A stretch of DNA of 64,000 bases from Symbiodinium kawagutii. Lineage: Eukaryota > Sar > Dinophyceae > Suessiales > Symbiodiniaceae. The notes beneath the pieces are model-generated. The model did no database searches. It was not told the origin of the DNA and saw nothing but the letters and a program-made list of their open reading frames with translations. Position numbers and translations under genes: made by a program. Location of the stretch: positions 120,771 through 184,770 of the forward strand of contig VSDK01020522.1 in NCBI GenBank assembly GCA_009767595.1, read 5' to 3'. Of this stretch, positions 9,681 through 18,199 are shown in pieces (within the stretch, counting starts at the first letter, position 1; the number at the start of each line of letters is the position of its first letter).

Positions 9681-11432
9681 ATGGATGCTCCTACCAAGCC
9701 GCAACTAGCTATTCTGGATGCACTACGTAAGGGGGTGAGCAGGGTATTGGCTGAGGATGATGATATGGATTGGATTGATGAGGATGTCAGGTTGGATATA
9801 ACAAAAAAGATGACTTCTTATAGTGGAGAAGAGATTAGTACCGCTGAAATTCTTTCCTTGGAACAAGTTGAACCCGCACTTCCACCTGCTTCGCATGGGG
9901 GCTCTATTCCGGTGGCTACCTGGTTGGATGGAATTACCCGCTGGTATGTTACCAATCCCAATGATTGTGTGATGGCTGATCAGGGGCAAGAGCTGCCTAA
10001 GCTTCAGAAGAAGGTCCATATTTTGGATGAGGACCGATTGGAATTGGGGAAGCTTTTGGTGAATCGCAACGTTTGCGCTTGGGTGGCTTCCAAGGATGTA
10101 TTAACTTATAGGGGCACAAGGGTGCTCAATGGCCTTTTTGGGGTGCAGAAGGATACAGTACTTGCTTCTGGTAAACACGTGCTTAGGCTGGTGATGAATT
10201 TAATTCCATCCAATTCTATTTTGAAAGAGATTCGAGGTCGAGTGTCTTCTTTGCCAAACATTTGTTCATGGAGCAACGTGGTACTTTGTGAAGATGAACT
10301 TCTTAGCATTTGTCAAAGCGATATGACGGCTGCCTTTTACCTTTTTGCGTTACCTGATGGTTGGTCAAACAAATTATGTTTCAACCTTTCTGTTAAGGGC
10401 TATGAGATCAACAAGACTGGTGCAGAGGCTGACGAGGATTTCTATTTGGCATGCCGTGTCTTACCAATGGGTTGGAGCAGTGCCGTGGGTATAATGCAGA
10501 CTGTTGCTGAAGAAGTTTTATTCAAGAATGGTATGCCCAAAGAATCACAAATACGAAGATCATCCCCTTTACCTCCGTGGATTACCAATAGCATTACTCA
10601 AGGAGCTAGGGAAAATCGCGTCTGGTGGCATGTTTTTCTCGATAACTATGCTAGCGGTGAGAAGAAATTTTCCGAGGAAATGGCACAGGGGGGTGAATGG
10701 CAGAATAAGGTTGAAGGATGGTGGGAGGATGCAGGCATTTTATCCTCTCAAAAGAAGATGTTACAGAATTCCTTGACGGCGTCTGAACTAGGGGCCTTTT
10801 TCTCTGGAAACTATCAATGGATGGGTGCCTCTACACTTCGACTATTCAAACTGATCAAGAGTACCTTTTGGGTTTTATCACAAGAAAAGCTGAAACGTAA
10901 ACTTTTGCAGATTTTGATGGGACGTTGGATCTTTGTATTGCAATTTAGAAGGCCGGCTATGGCACACTTTGAGAAGGTGTGGGATTTTATTAGTGGCAAA
11001 ACCCATGGTAGTAAGGCTGAGATGGAAGTTCGCAATGAGCTGTTCACGGCTGTACTTTCTACTTGTTTGTTGCATACCTTTTTGGGGGCACCTATTGATG
11101 ATGAGACTACTTGCAGTGATGCCTCAACCAAGGGAGGAGCCATAGCGCGGGCCAAGACCTTGACTAACGGCGGTAAAGCTCTTTTGGAATCCCAGCTGCC
11201 GGAGAACCGACCAATCAAAGTCCCTATCGTGGTTGTCTCTTTATTCAATGGCATTGGTGGTGCTTTCCGGGCTATGGATGTGGTTGGGGCTTCTATAGTT
11301 GGAGGTATTTCAGTCGATATTCACAAGCCAGCAAATCGCACAACCCAACGAAGATGGCCGCATGTTGAGCAGTGGGAAGATATTCGAACTTTTACCTTGG
11401 AAGTAATGGAAGCTATTTTTAAACAACTTTGA
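9681..11432 (+). CDS. Reverse transcriptase plus N-terminal part of a C5 DNA methyltransferase
   Basis: 583 codons. The RT palm motifs are in order: LVMNLIPSN near residue 170; motif A SDMTAAFYLFALPD with Asp 214; motif B LPMGWSSAVGIMQ near 262-273; motif C FLDN with its Asp at 321, where most RTs have two Asp; then a thumb-like region. RT copies the element RNA into DNA. At about residue 520 the protein turns into a methyltransferase: VVSLFNGIGGAFRAMD is motif I of C5 cytosine methyltransferases, the AdoMet-binding loop, followed by GGISVDIHKPAN. The frame ends at CTT TGA (11427-11432), before the catalytic motif, which continues at once in the +1 frame. Position and homology indicate that RT and methyltransferase form one polyprotein. 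Confidence 0.85.
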   Translation: MDAPTKPQLAILDALRKGVSRVLAEDDDMDWIDEDVRLDITKKMTSYSGEEISTAEILSLEQVEPALPPASHGGSIPVATWLDGITRWYVTNPNDCVMADQGQELPKLQKKVHILDEDRLELGKLLVNRNVCAWVASKDVLTYRGTRVLNGLFGVQKDTVLASGKHVLRLVMNLIPSNSILKEIRGRVSSLPNICSWSNVVLCEDELLSICQSDMTAAFYLFALPDGWSNKLCFNLSVKGYEINKTGAEADEDFYLACRVLPMGWSSAVGIMQTVAEEVLFKNGMPKESQIRRSSPLPPWITNSITQGARENRVWWHVFLDNYASGEKKFSEEMAQGGEWQNKVEGWWEDAGILSSQKKMLQNSLTASELGAFFSGNYQWMGASTLRLFKLIKSTFWVLSQEKLKRKLLQILMGRWIFVLQFRRPAMAHFEKVWDFISGKTHGSKAEMEVRNELFTAVLSTCLLHTFLGAPIDDETTCSDASTKGGAIARAKTLTNGGKALLESQLPENRPIKVPIVVVSLFNGIGGAFRAMDVVGASIVGGISVDIHKPANRTTQRRWPHVEQWEDIRTFTLEVMEAIFKQL

Positions 11433-12003
11433 ATGGTTCGAAATCATTGACGTTTGGTGTGGCTTCCCCTGTGTTGATCTGAGTGCGGTTAAATCGGGAC
11501 GAATGAATCTGGCTGGTAGCCAAAGCTCTTTGATATTTGAGGCTGTGAGGGTCATCAACAATCTTCAGAGACTGTTTCCAGGGAAGATCATCCGGTTCTT
11601 TGTCGAGAACGTTTGCAGCATGGATGTTTCAGCGCGCAATGAAATTTCGAAATTATTGGGCGTCCTACCTTTTAAAGTTGATCCACGAAAGCAAGCTCCA
11701 ATGGCAAGACCGCGTTTCTGCTGGACGAATTGTGACATCGTTGAGATGGGCGGAGTTCACTGTTCCGAACATGATGGTTATTATGAGCTTGAGATGGATG
11801 GAGTTTGGCCTCTGCCCCACTGCTGGTTAGAGCCTGGCTGCAGCCAGTTTGATGAACTGGTTGTTTACCCCACTTGCATGAAGGCGATTCGACGAGCTCG
11901 ACCCCCGAAAGATCCTGTGGGAATTCACCGTTGCGATGTTCCTACCCTTCAACGGTGGGAATCTGAAGATTTCAAGTACCCTATTTTATTTGATTTGGGA
12001 TGA
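11431..12003 (+). CDS. C5 DNA methyltransferase, catalytic middle part, +1 frame
   Basis: This frame begins exactly where the previous one stops and has no ATG until 11503. It carries the catalytic motif IV (GFPCVDLS, Cys codon at 11470-11472), motif VI (ENVCSMD) and motif VIII (ARPRFCW), in the order expected of C5 cytosine methyltransferases. The catalytic Cys lies between the upstream UGA and the first ATG of this frame, so starting at 11503 would yield a dead enzyme. Continuity with the upstream motif I therefore requires a +1 shift or an ancestral single-base change. The frame ends at GGA TGA (11998-12003), and the rest of the enzyme lies in the next frame. Confidence 0.8.
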   Translation, partial: EWFEIIDVWCGFPCVDLSAVKSGRMNLAGSQSSLIFEAVRVINNLQRLFPGKIIRFFVENVCSMDVSARNEISKLLGVLPFKVDPRKQAPMARPRFCWTNCDIVEMGGVHCSEHDGYYELEMDGVWPLPHCWLEPGCSQFDELVVYPTCMKAIRRARPPKDPVGIHRCDVPTLQRWESEDFKYPILFDLG

Positions 12004-12772
12004 ACCTGGCCAAACTGCACGCCTTCTATCAGCCAATGAACGTGAACTTCTTCTTGGATACGGAGCGGGTCATACATCAATTTGTTTTTCAGCTTCAGAG
12101 GCAAAACAAAGTAAAACACGGTACGAGGACGAGCGATGTTCACTACTGGGTGATTCATTTTCCATTTATTCATTTGCTTATTTTGCGGCCTGTGCAGTTA
12201 GACAGTGGATCTCGTTTGAACATATCTCTCAACTTAACCAGCGTGTTGGCTTAGCTCCTGGTGCGAGCGTTCATCATTCACTACCTGCACCTTTGTCACG
12301 GGAGATGGGGTACGGCTGTTTACCGATTATTGATTGGGGACCTGGTTCACTCAATGCCTTTTTAGCTCTCCGTACGAACCATACTGGGTCTGACATTCGT
12401 ATTACCTCTGGGGCCTATATGAATCCAAAGCATGCTCAAAGGCAAAGTGTGGTAGCTGCTTGGTGGCACTGGGATCAGGTGTTTAAGTGCAAATGGTATT
12501 TGAGCGAACACATAAATTCGCTGGAGGCACGAAGCATTATGCTTACAATTTTTTGGAAAGCCCGTCAAGGCCATATGGTTAACCGTCGAATCTTCCACCT
12601 TACTGATTCCTACGTCTGCCAATCAATTTTCAGTAAAGGGCGCACTAGCTCCAAACTTATGCAGCCTGTGGTGAAACGTACCAATGCCTTATTATTTTGC
12701 AGTTTTCTTTATCTTTATTTGAGCCATGTAGACAGCATGGACAACCCTACGGATGAAGCTTCGCGATCGTGA
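11936..12772 (+). CDS. C5 methyltransferase C-terminus plus RNase H, next +1 frame
   Basis: The meaningful part starts at about 12000. ARLLSANERELLLGYGAGHT and then LLGDSFSIYSFAYF match the C-terminal motifs (IX-X region) of C5 methyltransferases. From about 12380 an RNase H-like domain follows: INSLEARSIM with an acidic residue, FHLTDSYVCQSIFSKGR, and the closing DNPTDEASR, typical of RNase H in DIRS-type elements. RNase H removes RNA from the RNA/DNA hybrid. The order RT, C5-methyltransferase, RNase H is unusual, because classical DIRS elements carry an adenine-type methyltransferase after RNase H. The frame ends at TCG TGA (12767-12772) and overlaps the recombinase ORF by 20 bp. Confidence 0.8.
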   Translation: MFLPFNGGNLKISSTLFYLIWDEPGQTARLLSANERELLLGYGAGHTSICFSASEAKQSKTRYEDERCSLLGDSFSIYSFAYFAACAVRQWISFEHISQLNQRVGLAPGASVHHSLPAPLSREMGYGCLPIIDWGPGSLNAFLALRTNHTGSDIRITSGAYMNPKHAQRQSVVAAWWHWDQVFKCKWYLSEHINSLEARSIMLTIFWKARQGHMVNRRIFHLTDSYVCQSIFSKGRTSSKLMQPVVKRTNALLFCSFLYLYLSHVDSMDNPTDEASRS

Positions 12773-13667
12773 ACGCCTTCGTCGCTGGAGAATCAAGAAA
12801 AGGGCTGGTTTAAGCCTTGAAGACAGAGCCCTGAAAGCTTCCACTCGCAGTCGATACTATGAAGGGGTTCTGAAAGTGCTGCCATTGCTGACTAGGAAAG
12901 GTCTTGACAATATTATTTCTGAATGGATTGAGGATGAGTATTCAGCCGGAGCTGGTGTGACCTCAATTGCCGATACCCTCTCAGGGCTTCATCATTTCGC
13001 CCCTTATTGGAAGGGGCGCCTTCGCCGTAGTTGGAAACTCTACAGATTGTGGAGAAAGCTGGAGCGACCGGCGCAAGCACCCCCTTTTCCCCAAGAGTTT
13101 GTTGAATCCTTAGTTGCTAGAGCCATTGAGTTGGGAGACCTTTCCTTTGCCCTCACTTTGGCCCTAGGATTCTGGGGCATGCTCCGCACAGGAGAGCTGA
13201 TGACGCTCCGCGCTGATCAAATCATGCTGGGGAAACGGGATCTGGTCATTCAACTGGGTTACACCAAGACTGGGACTCGACGACAACAGGACGAGAATGT
13301 AGTTGTCCACCGTAAACCAACTATTCTGTTGGCTGAATCTGTTTTAGAACGACGATTGGGACGAGGACGGCTTTCACGTTTTCTTTACACCAGAGGACCT
13401 ATTCATTTCCGAAAGCACTTTAAGTCCTCTCTCGCCCTTTTTGGTATGGGAAAGCAATTCAGACCATACTCGTTGAGAAGAGGAGGAGCAACAGCCCATT
13501 TCAGACGATATGGGCAAATGGAGCGAACCCTTATTCGTGGCAGATGGACCACAAACCAAGCTGCAAGACAGTATATCCAAGAAGGCCTTTCAACCCTGGC
13601 AAAGTTGCAAATTGACCAGAAAACCCATGACCTCTTGCGAGCTTACTCGCCTCTTTTCACTTGCTGA
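12753..13667 (+). CDS. Tyrosine recombinase (integrase) of the retroelement
   Basis: 304 residues, starting at ATG 12753 inside the end of the RNase H frame. The C-terminal catalytic domain shows the first Arg in GMLRTGEL (residue 145), a basic beta-hairpin region (LGYTKTGTR), the second Arg box YSLRRGGAT, then RGRWTTN and the nucleophile Tyr in AARQYIQEG. These match the R...(H/S)xxR...W...Y pattern of DIRS/Ngaro recombinases. The N-terminal part resembles a SAM-like core-binding domain (ASTRSRYYEG, LSGLHHFAPYW). It would integrate the circular DNA made from the split repeats. The ORF ends 28 bp before repeat B1, and every catalytic position I can judge is present. Confidence 0.9.
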   Translation: MKLRDRERLRRWRIKKRAGLSLEDRALKASTRSRYYEGVLKVLPLLTRKGLDNIISEWIEDEYSAGAGVTSIADTLSGLHHFAPYWKGRLRRSWKLYRLWRKLERPAQAPPFPQEFVESLVARAIELGDLSFALTLALGFWGMLRTGELMTLRADQIMLGKRDLVIQLGYTKTGTRRQQDENVVVHRKPTILLAESVLERRLGRGRLSRFLYTRGPIHFRKHFKSSLALFGMGKQFRPYSLRRGGATAHFRRYGQMERTLIRGRWTTNQAARQYIQEGLSTLAKLQIDQKTHDLLRAYSPLFTC

Positions 13668-13695
13668 ACGTCCGCTGGCCAGGCAAGGGGTCGTG

Positions 13696-13883
13696 GAAAG
13701 TGGGAAATTTCTTTCGAAAAGAGCAACTTGCCACATGGTTGCAGGATGATTTGAATAAAGTGAATGAAGGAAATGCCATATGGCATTAGTCTTTCTTTGA
13801 TGCAAGGGTGCATAGCCTGGTTTACACCGGCTATCGCACAAAAACCTACAGTGACTTGGCGCAGAGGAACAAAACAGAGGACA
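13696..13883 (+). repeat. Split direct repeat B1
   Basis: 188 bp, beginning GAAAGTGGGAAATTTC and ending CAGAGGACA. It is repeated at 13985-14172 with about five substitutions. It contains AATAAA within GAATAAAGTG, which could serve RNA 3'-end formation, although this is speculative. It lies directly before A2. Confidence 0.92.
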
Positions 13884-13884
13884 T

Positions 13885-13962
13885 GGATTTCCTGTTTACT
13901 GGGAATGTTTGTGCGTAAGTTGTTCCCTGCCGTCGTTTCTTGGTTCTTAGTCCTTGAAAGGG
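13885..13962 (+). repeat. Split direct repeat A2
   Basis: Copy of A1 with one mismatch in 78 bp, placed directly after B1. The B1-A2 junction is the internal template that lets tyrosine-recombinase retroelements restore complete ends through a circle. Confidence 0.92.
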
Positions 13963-13984
13963 CCCTCCACGCCCACCGCTGGAA

Positions 13985-14172
13985 GAAAGTGGGAAATTTC
14001 TTTCGAAAAGAGCAACCTGCCACATGGTTGCAGGATGATTTGAATAAAGTGAATGAAGGAAATGCCATATGGCATTAGTCTTTCTTTGATGTAGGGGTGC
14101 ATAGCCTGGTTTACACCGGCTATGGCACAAAAACCTACAGTGACTTGGCGCAGAGGAACAAAACAGAGCACA
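13985..14172 (+). repeat. Split direct repeat B2, right end of the retroelement
   Basis: Second copy of B1, ending CAGAGCACA and running straight into a TA/CATA microsatellite. A 22-bp spacer (13963-13984) separates it from A2. Confidence 0.92.
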
Positions 14173-14270
14173 ATATATATATATATATATATATATACAT
14201 ACATACATACATATATATATATATATACATACATACATACATATATATATATATTTACATATACATATAG
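14173..14270. repeat. TA / CATA microsatellite right of the retroelement
   Basis: Alternating TA runs and CATA tetranucleotides. It matches the TA run that borders the left end of the element, so the insertion probably went into a TA tract. Confidence 0.9.
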
Positions 14271-14280
14271 ATGTATATTC

Positions 14281-15701
14281 GAATGAATGAAACATCTAGA
14301 TGCCAGGGTCAGTTGTCAGGTAGAATCTCGCTTGCGTTTGGGGCTTCGTTTTGAAAAACAAATGGTATAGTTGCCCCAACAGTGGCGGCAATGCCAGACT
14401 TGGGGGAAAGTTGAATGTTATCCTCTACGAAAGTAGTGTGGGAGGGCGAGATATGCTGTCAAGTACAGGGCACGGAAAATCAGCGCTGGAGTTGCGATTC
14501 CGTGCGACCAAGTTTCCCAGTGGTGGGATCTACCCTGGGTGGGGTCACGTTTTGTGCACCCGAGGTGGAAGACATAGACGAAGTAAGGGAATCCCAGGGC
14601 CGGGAGTTGGGGATGGGCAGTGTCGAGGGAAGCTTCGGATGTGTTCCAAGAGCCACAGTTTCAGCGATGACCTGACTTCTGGGCTGCTGCTTGACTTCAG
14701 GATTTGATGGACTCTGTGCCAGATACGCGAATACAACGTTTGGCTGGTTTGGCCTGGACACCTGGCACAGACAGGAAAGATGGCATCAGTTTGTGCCAAG
14801 TCGTTGAGAATTCACCGCCACAATGATTCACAATGATGCAAAAGTACACATAGTATTCTGTCGGCTTCAGAACGAGTCTCCAAAAAGGACTTGCATTAGC
14901 CAAAAGGGAGCAGCGAGGAGCAGCGAGGAGCAGCGAGGAGCAACTTGCATTAACTAAGTCATGGTCAGCTGGCACCCACCGTGAGGCGGAGCATTTGGAT
15001 CCTGTTGGGAGCCCCAGTCGCTCGCCCTGACGTCCACCCAAAGGTAGCGAAGCCAAAGGACCGGTAAAGGTGCCCTGAAGTGGACGAACAAGAATCGCTG
15101 CAGCCTGTGTTCGAACAAAGGCTTGACACTCAGATTTTTGCCCCGCAAAAGTGATTTTTCTCCATGAAATGCATCGAAGTGAAGGGTCAGTGCTCGTTGC
15201 GCAATCCTGAGTTGGGGTTCAAGTGCGACTCCGATTGATTAGATGTGTGTATACCAGTGTCAAACTTTTGTTGTTTGTAGTCGATCAAGTCAAGTGCATC
15301 ACACTATTGCATCTAATCACACTGTCCATCAAGAGTGGTGGAAAGAACTAAGCAACCATCACCAGGTCTCCTTACAATGCATTATATCCTATTATTTTCT
15401 ATTTATCTTACGTGTCAGGCAGTTTGAAAGCGACATCTGGCAGAATTTGACCATTTGGCCTCTACTTCACTTTGCTATGGCCAAGGCGGCCACACCGCCT
15501 ATCACTGCAGCTGCAGCTGCTTGGGAATCCCAGTGATTTCAGCTGTGGCCTCACGAGAGAGAGAGAGAGAGAGGGGGAAAAAAATAAAAAGAGAGAAGAA
15601 TAGAGAAAGAGAATAATAGAGAGAGAGATATAGAAAAAGGTCAACAATAGAGAAAGAGAAGAATAGATAGATAGATAGATAGATAGATAGATGGATGGAT
15701 G

Positions 15702-15747
<46 letters not shown>

Positions 15748-17528
15748 CATAGAAACATAGAAACAGAGAATAAAGAATGGAGATAACATGAAACAAGCTG
15801 CTTAGAAGACAGTACTGTGACAGTACGTCAGTAGGCTTTGTGTCCTCGCTCCTTTGTTCTTATGAAGACATCGGCTACACAATGCTACATGTCCAGCAAA
15901 AACAACGTAACGTAATGAGATATGTGCTCTCGCTGGAAAGAAGATCCTGACATGCTGTGTGATATTATTAGTGATATTTAGCAGTGCTAGTCAGAAAAAG
16001 TCTATCCTTATGGAGATTAACTGCACGGGACTGTCCACAAAAGGGGTATTTGGTATCTTTTGTGCAAGGACCTCACGGCTGTGCCACTAGTGTGACGAAG
16101 ATGTTTGTCACATCATTCTCGACAGCCTGACTTGGACAGCGAGGTGCGAGCCCTGTTAGGGGACAAAGATGCAGCGCTGCGGCTCTTCAAGGAGCCCCGT
16201 AACGAGATCTTCCATGTACACGTGAAAGCTCGCATGAAAGCTCAGATGAAAGCTCAGATGAAAGCTCACATATTCTGACATGTAAATGTCATAAATGTCA
16301 TTAGCTTCACGCTGTGCTTCTCCCGCCCTTGGGCCAAGAAGCGGCCAGGATCACTTTCCCAGATCGCAGAAGGTGCGATGGATGGTGAAATCCTCGGCAA
16401 ACCTCCCTTGTAAACAATGTCTCGTGATACAGCTTATAGATAACTTGAAGACAAGTTACAGATAACTTGTAGATAACTTCATAGATAACTTTGTAAAAGC
16501 TTAGTTGAGAGATCCTTCTGAGAAGCTGAGGTTGTCACGGGAGAGATCCCTTCGGACTTCCTTCGCGAGGCACAGCCACCGTTCACCGTGGTTCACCAGT
16601 TTCGCTGCACTCGGCTGAGCTGCACTGAGGTCTCTGGGCATCCAGCTGCATCTGTAGCCCTACGCCGCATGCTGGCTGGGCAATCTCCCCCGCCGATTGG
16701 GAGCCTTGGGAGATAGAAGATATGGATAGATATGGAAGGGCAGAAATTGCGAAGTTCCCCTCTCCTTGAAGTAGTTCATCGAAGTTTCATTGGAACGCAA
16801 TGGGAGTGCACGGGAACGCATGGGAATGCACGGGAATGCATGGGAATGCACGGGAATGCACTAGAATGCTAGAAATCTGTCTTAGCTGACAATGTCTTAG
16901 CATGGCAAATGCCGTACCATTCGTACCATTGAAGATAGAGTGGGTCCACTAATTTGAGAATCTGCCCGGCCAACGCTTTCGCTTGCCTCAATCTCGGCTC
17001 CAGTGCCGCTTAGGGTGAAAATCTCTTGACCACGGCACCAGCATGCTGTCCCAAGTGATCACAACCCAAGAAGTAGAGACGTGTTGAATCCAAAGCGGAA
17101 GCAGCCCTTTTGGCAAGGTCCCCAATGCCAGAGAGGTTGCGTCCAACCAGAGAAGCGGGACAGTCCACGTATTTGAGCACAAGCCATCGAGTGGAAAGCT
17201 GTTCGGCGCCATGGCCCTCGGCTGCTTTGATCAGCCTGGGATCTCAACAGATTTTTTGCGACAGCCAACTTGGATATGCTGAACACAACAACAAGTAGAA
17301 TCGGGTAGAATTACCTGTTAACAACGACAGGATAAGAGAACGCACAGTCACTAAAACACAGTCACTTGGACTGTGCATTCACTTTTTCTCGCCTTCTTTT
17401 CTGGCTTGTTTTTACATGCTTTTGAGGGAAACTTCGCGCAAAGATGGATGAGGAATCCCACAGTCATGGCCTTCAGGGCACAAGATGGCACAAGCGTATC
17501 TCAAGTCATTTGACATCATTTTGACACT
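14281..17528. other. Non-coding region with simple repeats
   Basis: No ORF resembles a known protein. It holds a GA tract (about 15549-15660) followed by a GATA/GATG array (about 15664-15746), copies of the 12-mer GAAAGCTCAGAT near 16222-16271, an AGATAACTT series at about 16433-16491, and a 10-bp minisatellite (GGGAATGCAC/T) at about 16800-16862. Confidence 0.5.
15549..15757. repeat. GA tract and GATA tetranucleotide array
   Basis: Polypurine GA and GGGGGAAAA stretches are followed by more than 20 copies of ATAG/ATGG. The Ser-Ile-Tyr-Leu ORFs on the opposite strand are only translations of this array. Confidence 0.9.
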
Positions 17529-17570
17529 ATATCTACCTATCTATCTATCCATCCATCAATCCATCTATCT
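17529..17570. repeat. CTAT/CATC tetranucleotide repeat
   Basis: Runs of CTAT and CATC, similar in type to the longer array at 18005-18150. Confidence 0.8.
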
Positions 17571-17657
17571 AGTGTAATATTATGTGCTCATCTATCTGAT
17601 CTATCCATTTGATTCTTTTATCTGCGGTTGGATCGCTGCTAGTTTTGCCGCTCCTAG

Positions 17658-17731
17658 GTTGGAAGGATTAATCGAGCTGGCAAAGCCAGCGTTGGAGGTG
17701 GCCTCTGAAACCCGCGACATGTGCTGCAAAG
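17658..17731 (+). other. Possible isolated exon resembling part of the CA module
   Basis: A 74-nt open segment is bounded by CTAG|G and a consensus donor (AAAG|GTAAGT). It reads LEGLIELAKPALEVASETRDM, loosely like the SALEGLL...VAE segment of the beta-CA modules. No neighbouring CA exon was found within several kilobases, so it may belong to another gene or be chance. Confidence 0.2.
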
Positions 17732-18004
17732 GTAAGTGTGCATATAGTTTTTGTAGTTATCTGATGTTTATGTGTGATATAGTAAACATATGTAATATGA
17801 AATATGATATGTTCGAGTTGATTCCTTTTCCTCCTTGCATTCATTGCAATTGGAGCGATCAGTTTGAGATTTTCGTCAAAAATGCATTTGGGGCAGCCTA
17901 AAGACGACAACTCGAATGGTCCCGGGAGCAGTTTTATTTCAACTATCTATGCGACCAACCAACCACTGATGTCACTCGCACTTACCTATCTAACTATTGA
18001 TCTA

Positions 18005-18150
18005 TCCATCTATCCAGCCAGTCAGCCAGCCAGCCAGCCAGCCATCCAGCCAGCCAGCCATCCAGCCAGCCATCCAGCCAGCCATCCAGCCATCCAGCCA
18101 GCCATCCAGCCATCCAGCCATCCAGCCATCCAGCCATCCATCCATTGAAT
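18005..18150. repeat. CAGC/CATC tetranucleotide array
   Basis: About 35 units of CAGC and CATC. Pro-Ala-Ser-His ORFs across it are translations of the repeat. Confidence 0.9.
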
Positions 18151-18199
18151 CCAAGTGTCTATCTAAGTATCTATGTATCTTCTAATCTATCCATCCATG

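Larger units (their letters stand above)
7223..14172 (+). mobile_element. Tyrosine-recombinase (Ngaro/PAT/DIRS-type) retrotransposon carrying a C5 DNA methyltransferase
   Basis: A nearly intact element of about 6.95 kb. Its ends are split direct repeats: A1 (7223-7300) at the left, then the ORFs, then B1 (13696-13883), A2 (13885-13962) and B2 (13985-14172). This A1-body-B1-A2-B2 order is the signature of Ngaro/PAT members of the DIRS order, which replicate through a circle and integrate with a tyrosine recombinase, usually without target duplication. The ORFs give gag-like proteins, reverse transcriptase, C5 cytosine methyltransferase, RNase H and tyrosine recombinase, all on the + strand. 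A1 and A2 differ at about 1 of 78 sites and B1 and B2 at about 5 of 188, so the copy is fairly young. Both flanks are TA microsatellite. The reading frame changes several times, so this copy is either decaying or uses frameshifting. Methyltransferase-bearing retrotransposons are known from dinoflagellates; the frame pattern here needs explaining. Confidence 0.9.

Noticed and set aside
11503-12003. Independent methyltransferase gene starting at ATG 11503
   Set aside because: Starting there omits the AdoMet motif I and the catalytic Cys, which lie upstream in adjoining frames. It is a segment of one enzyme.
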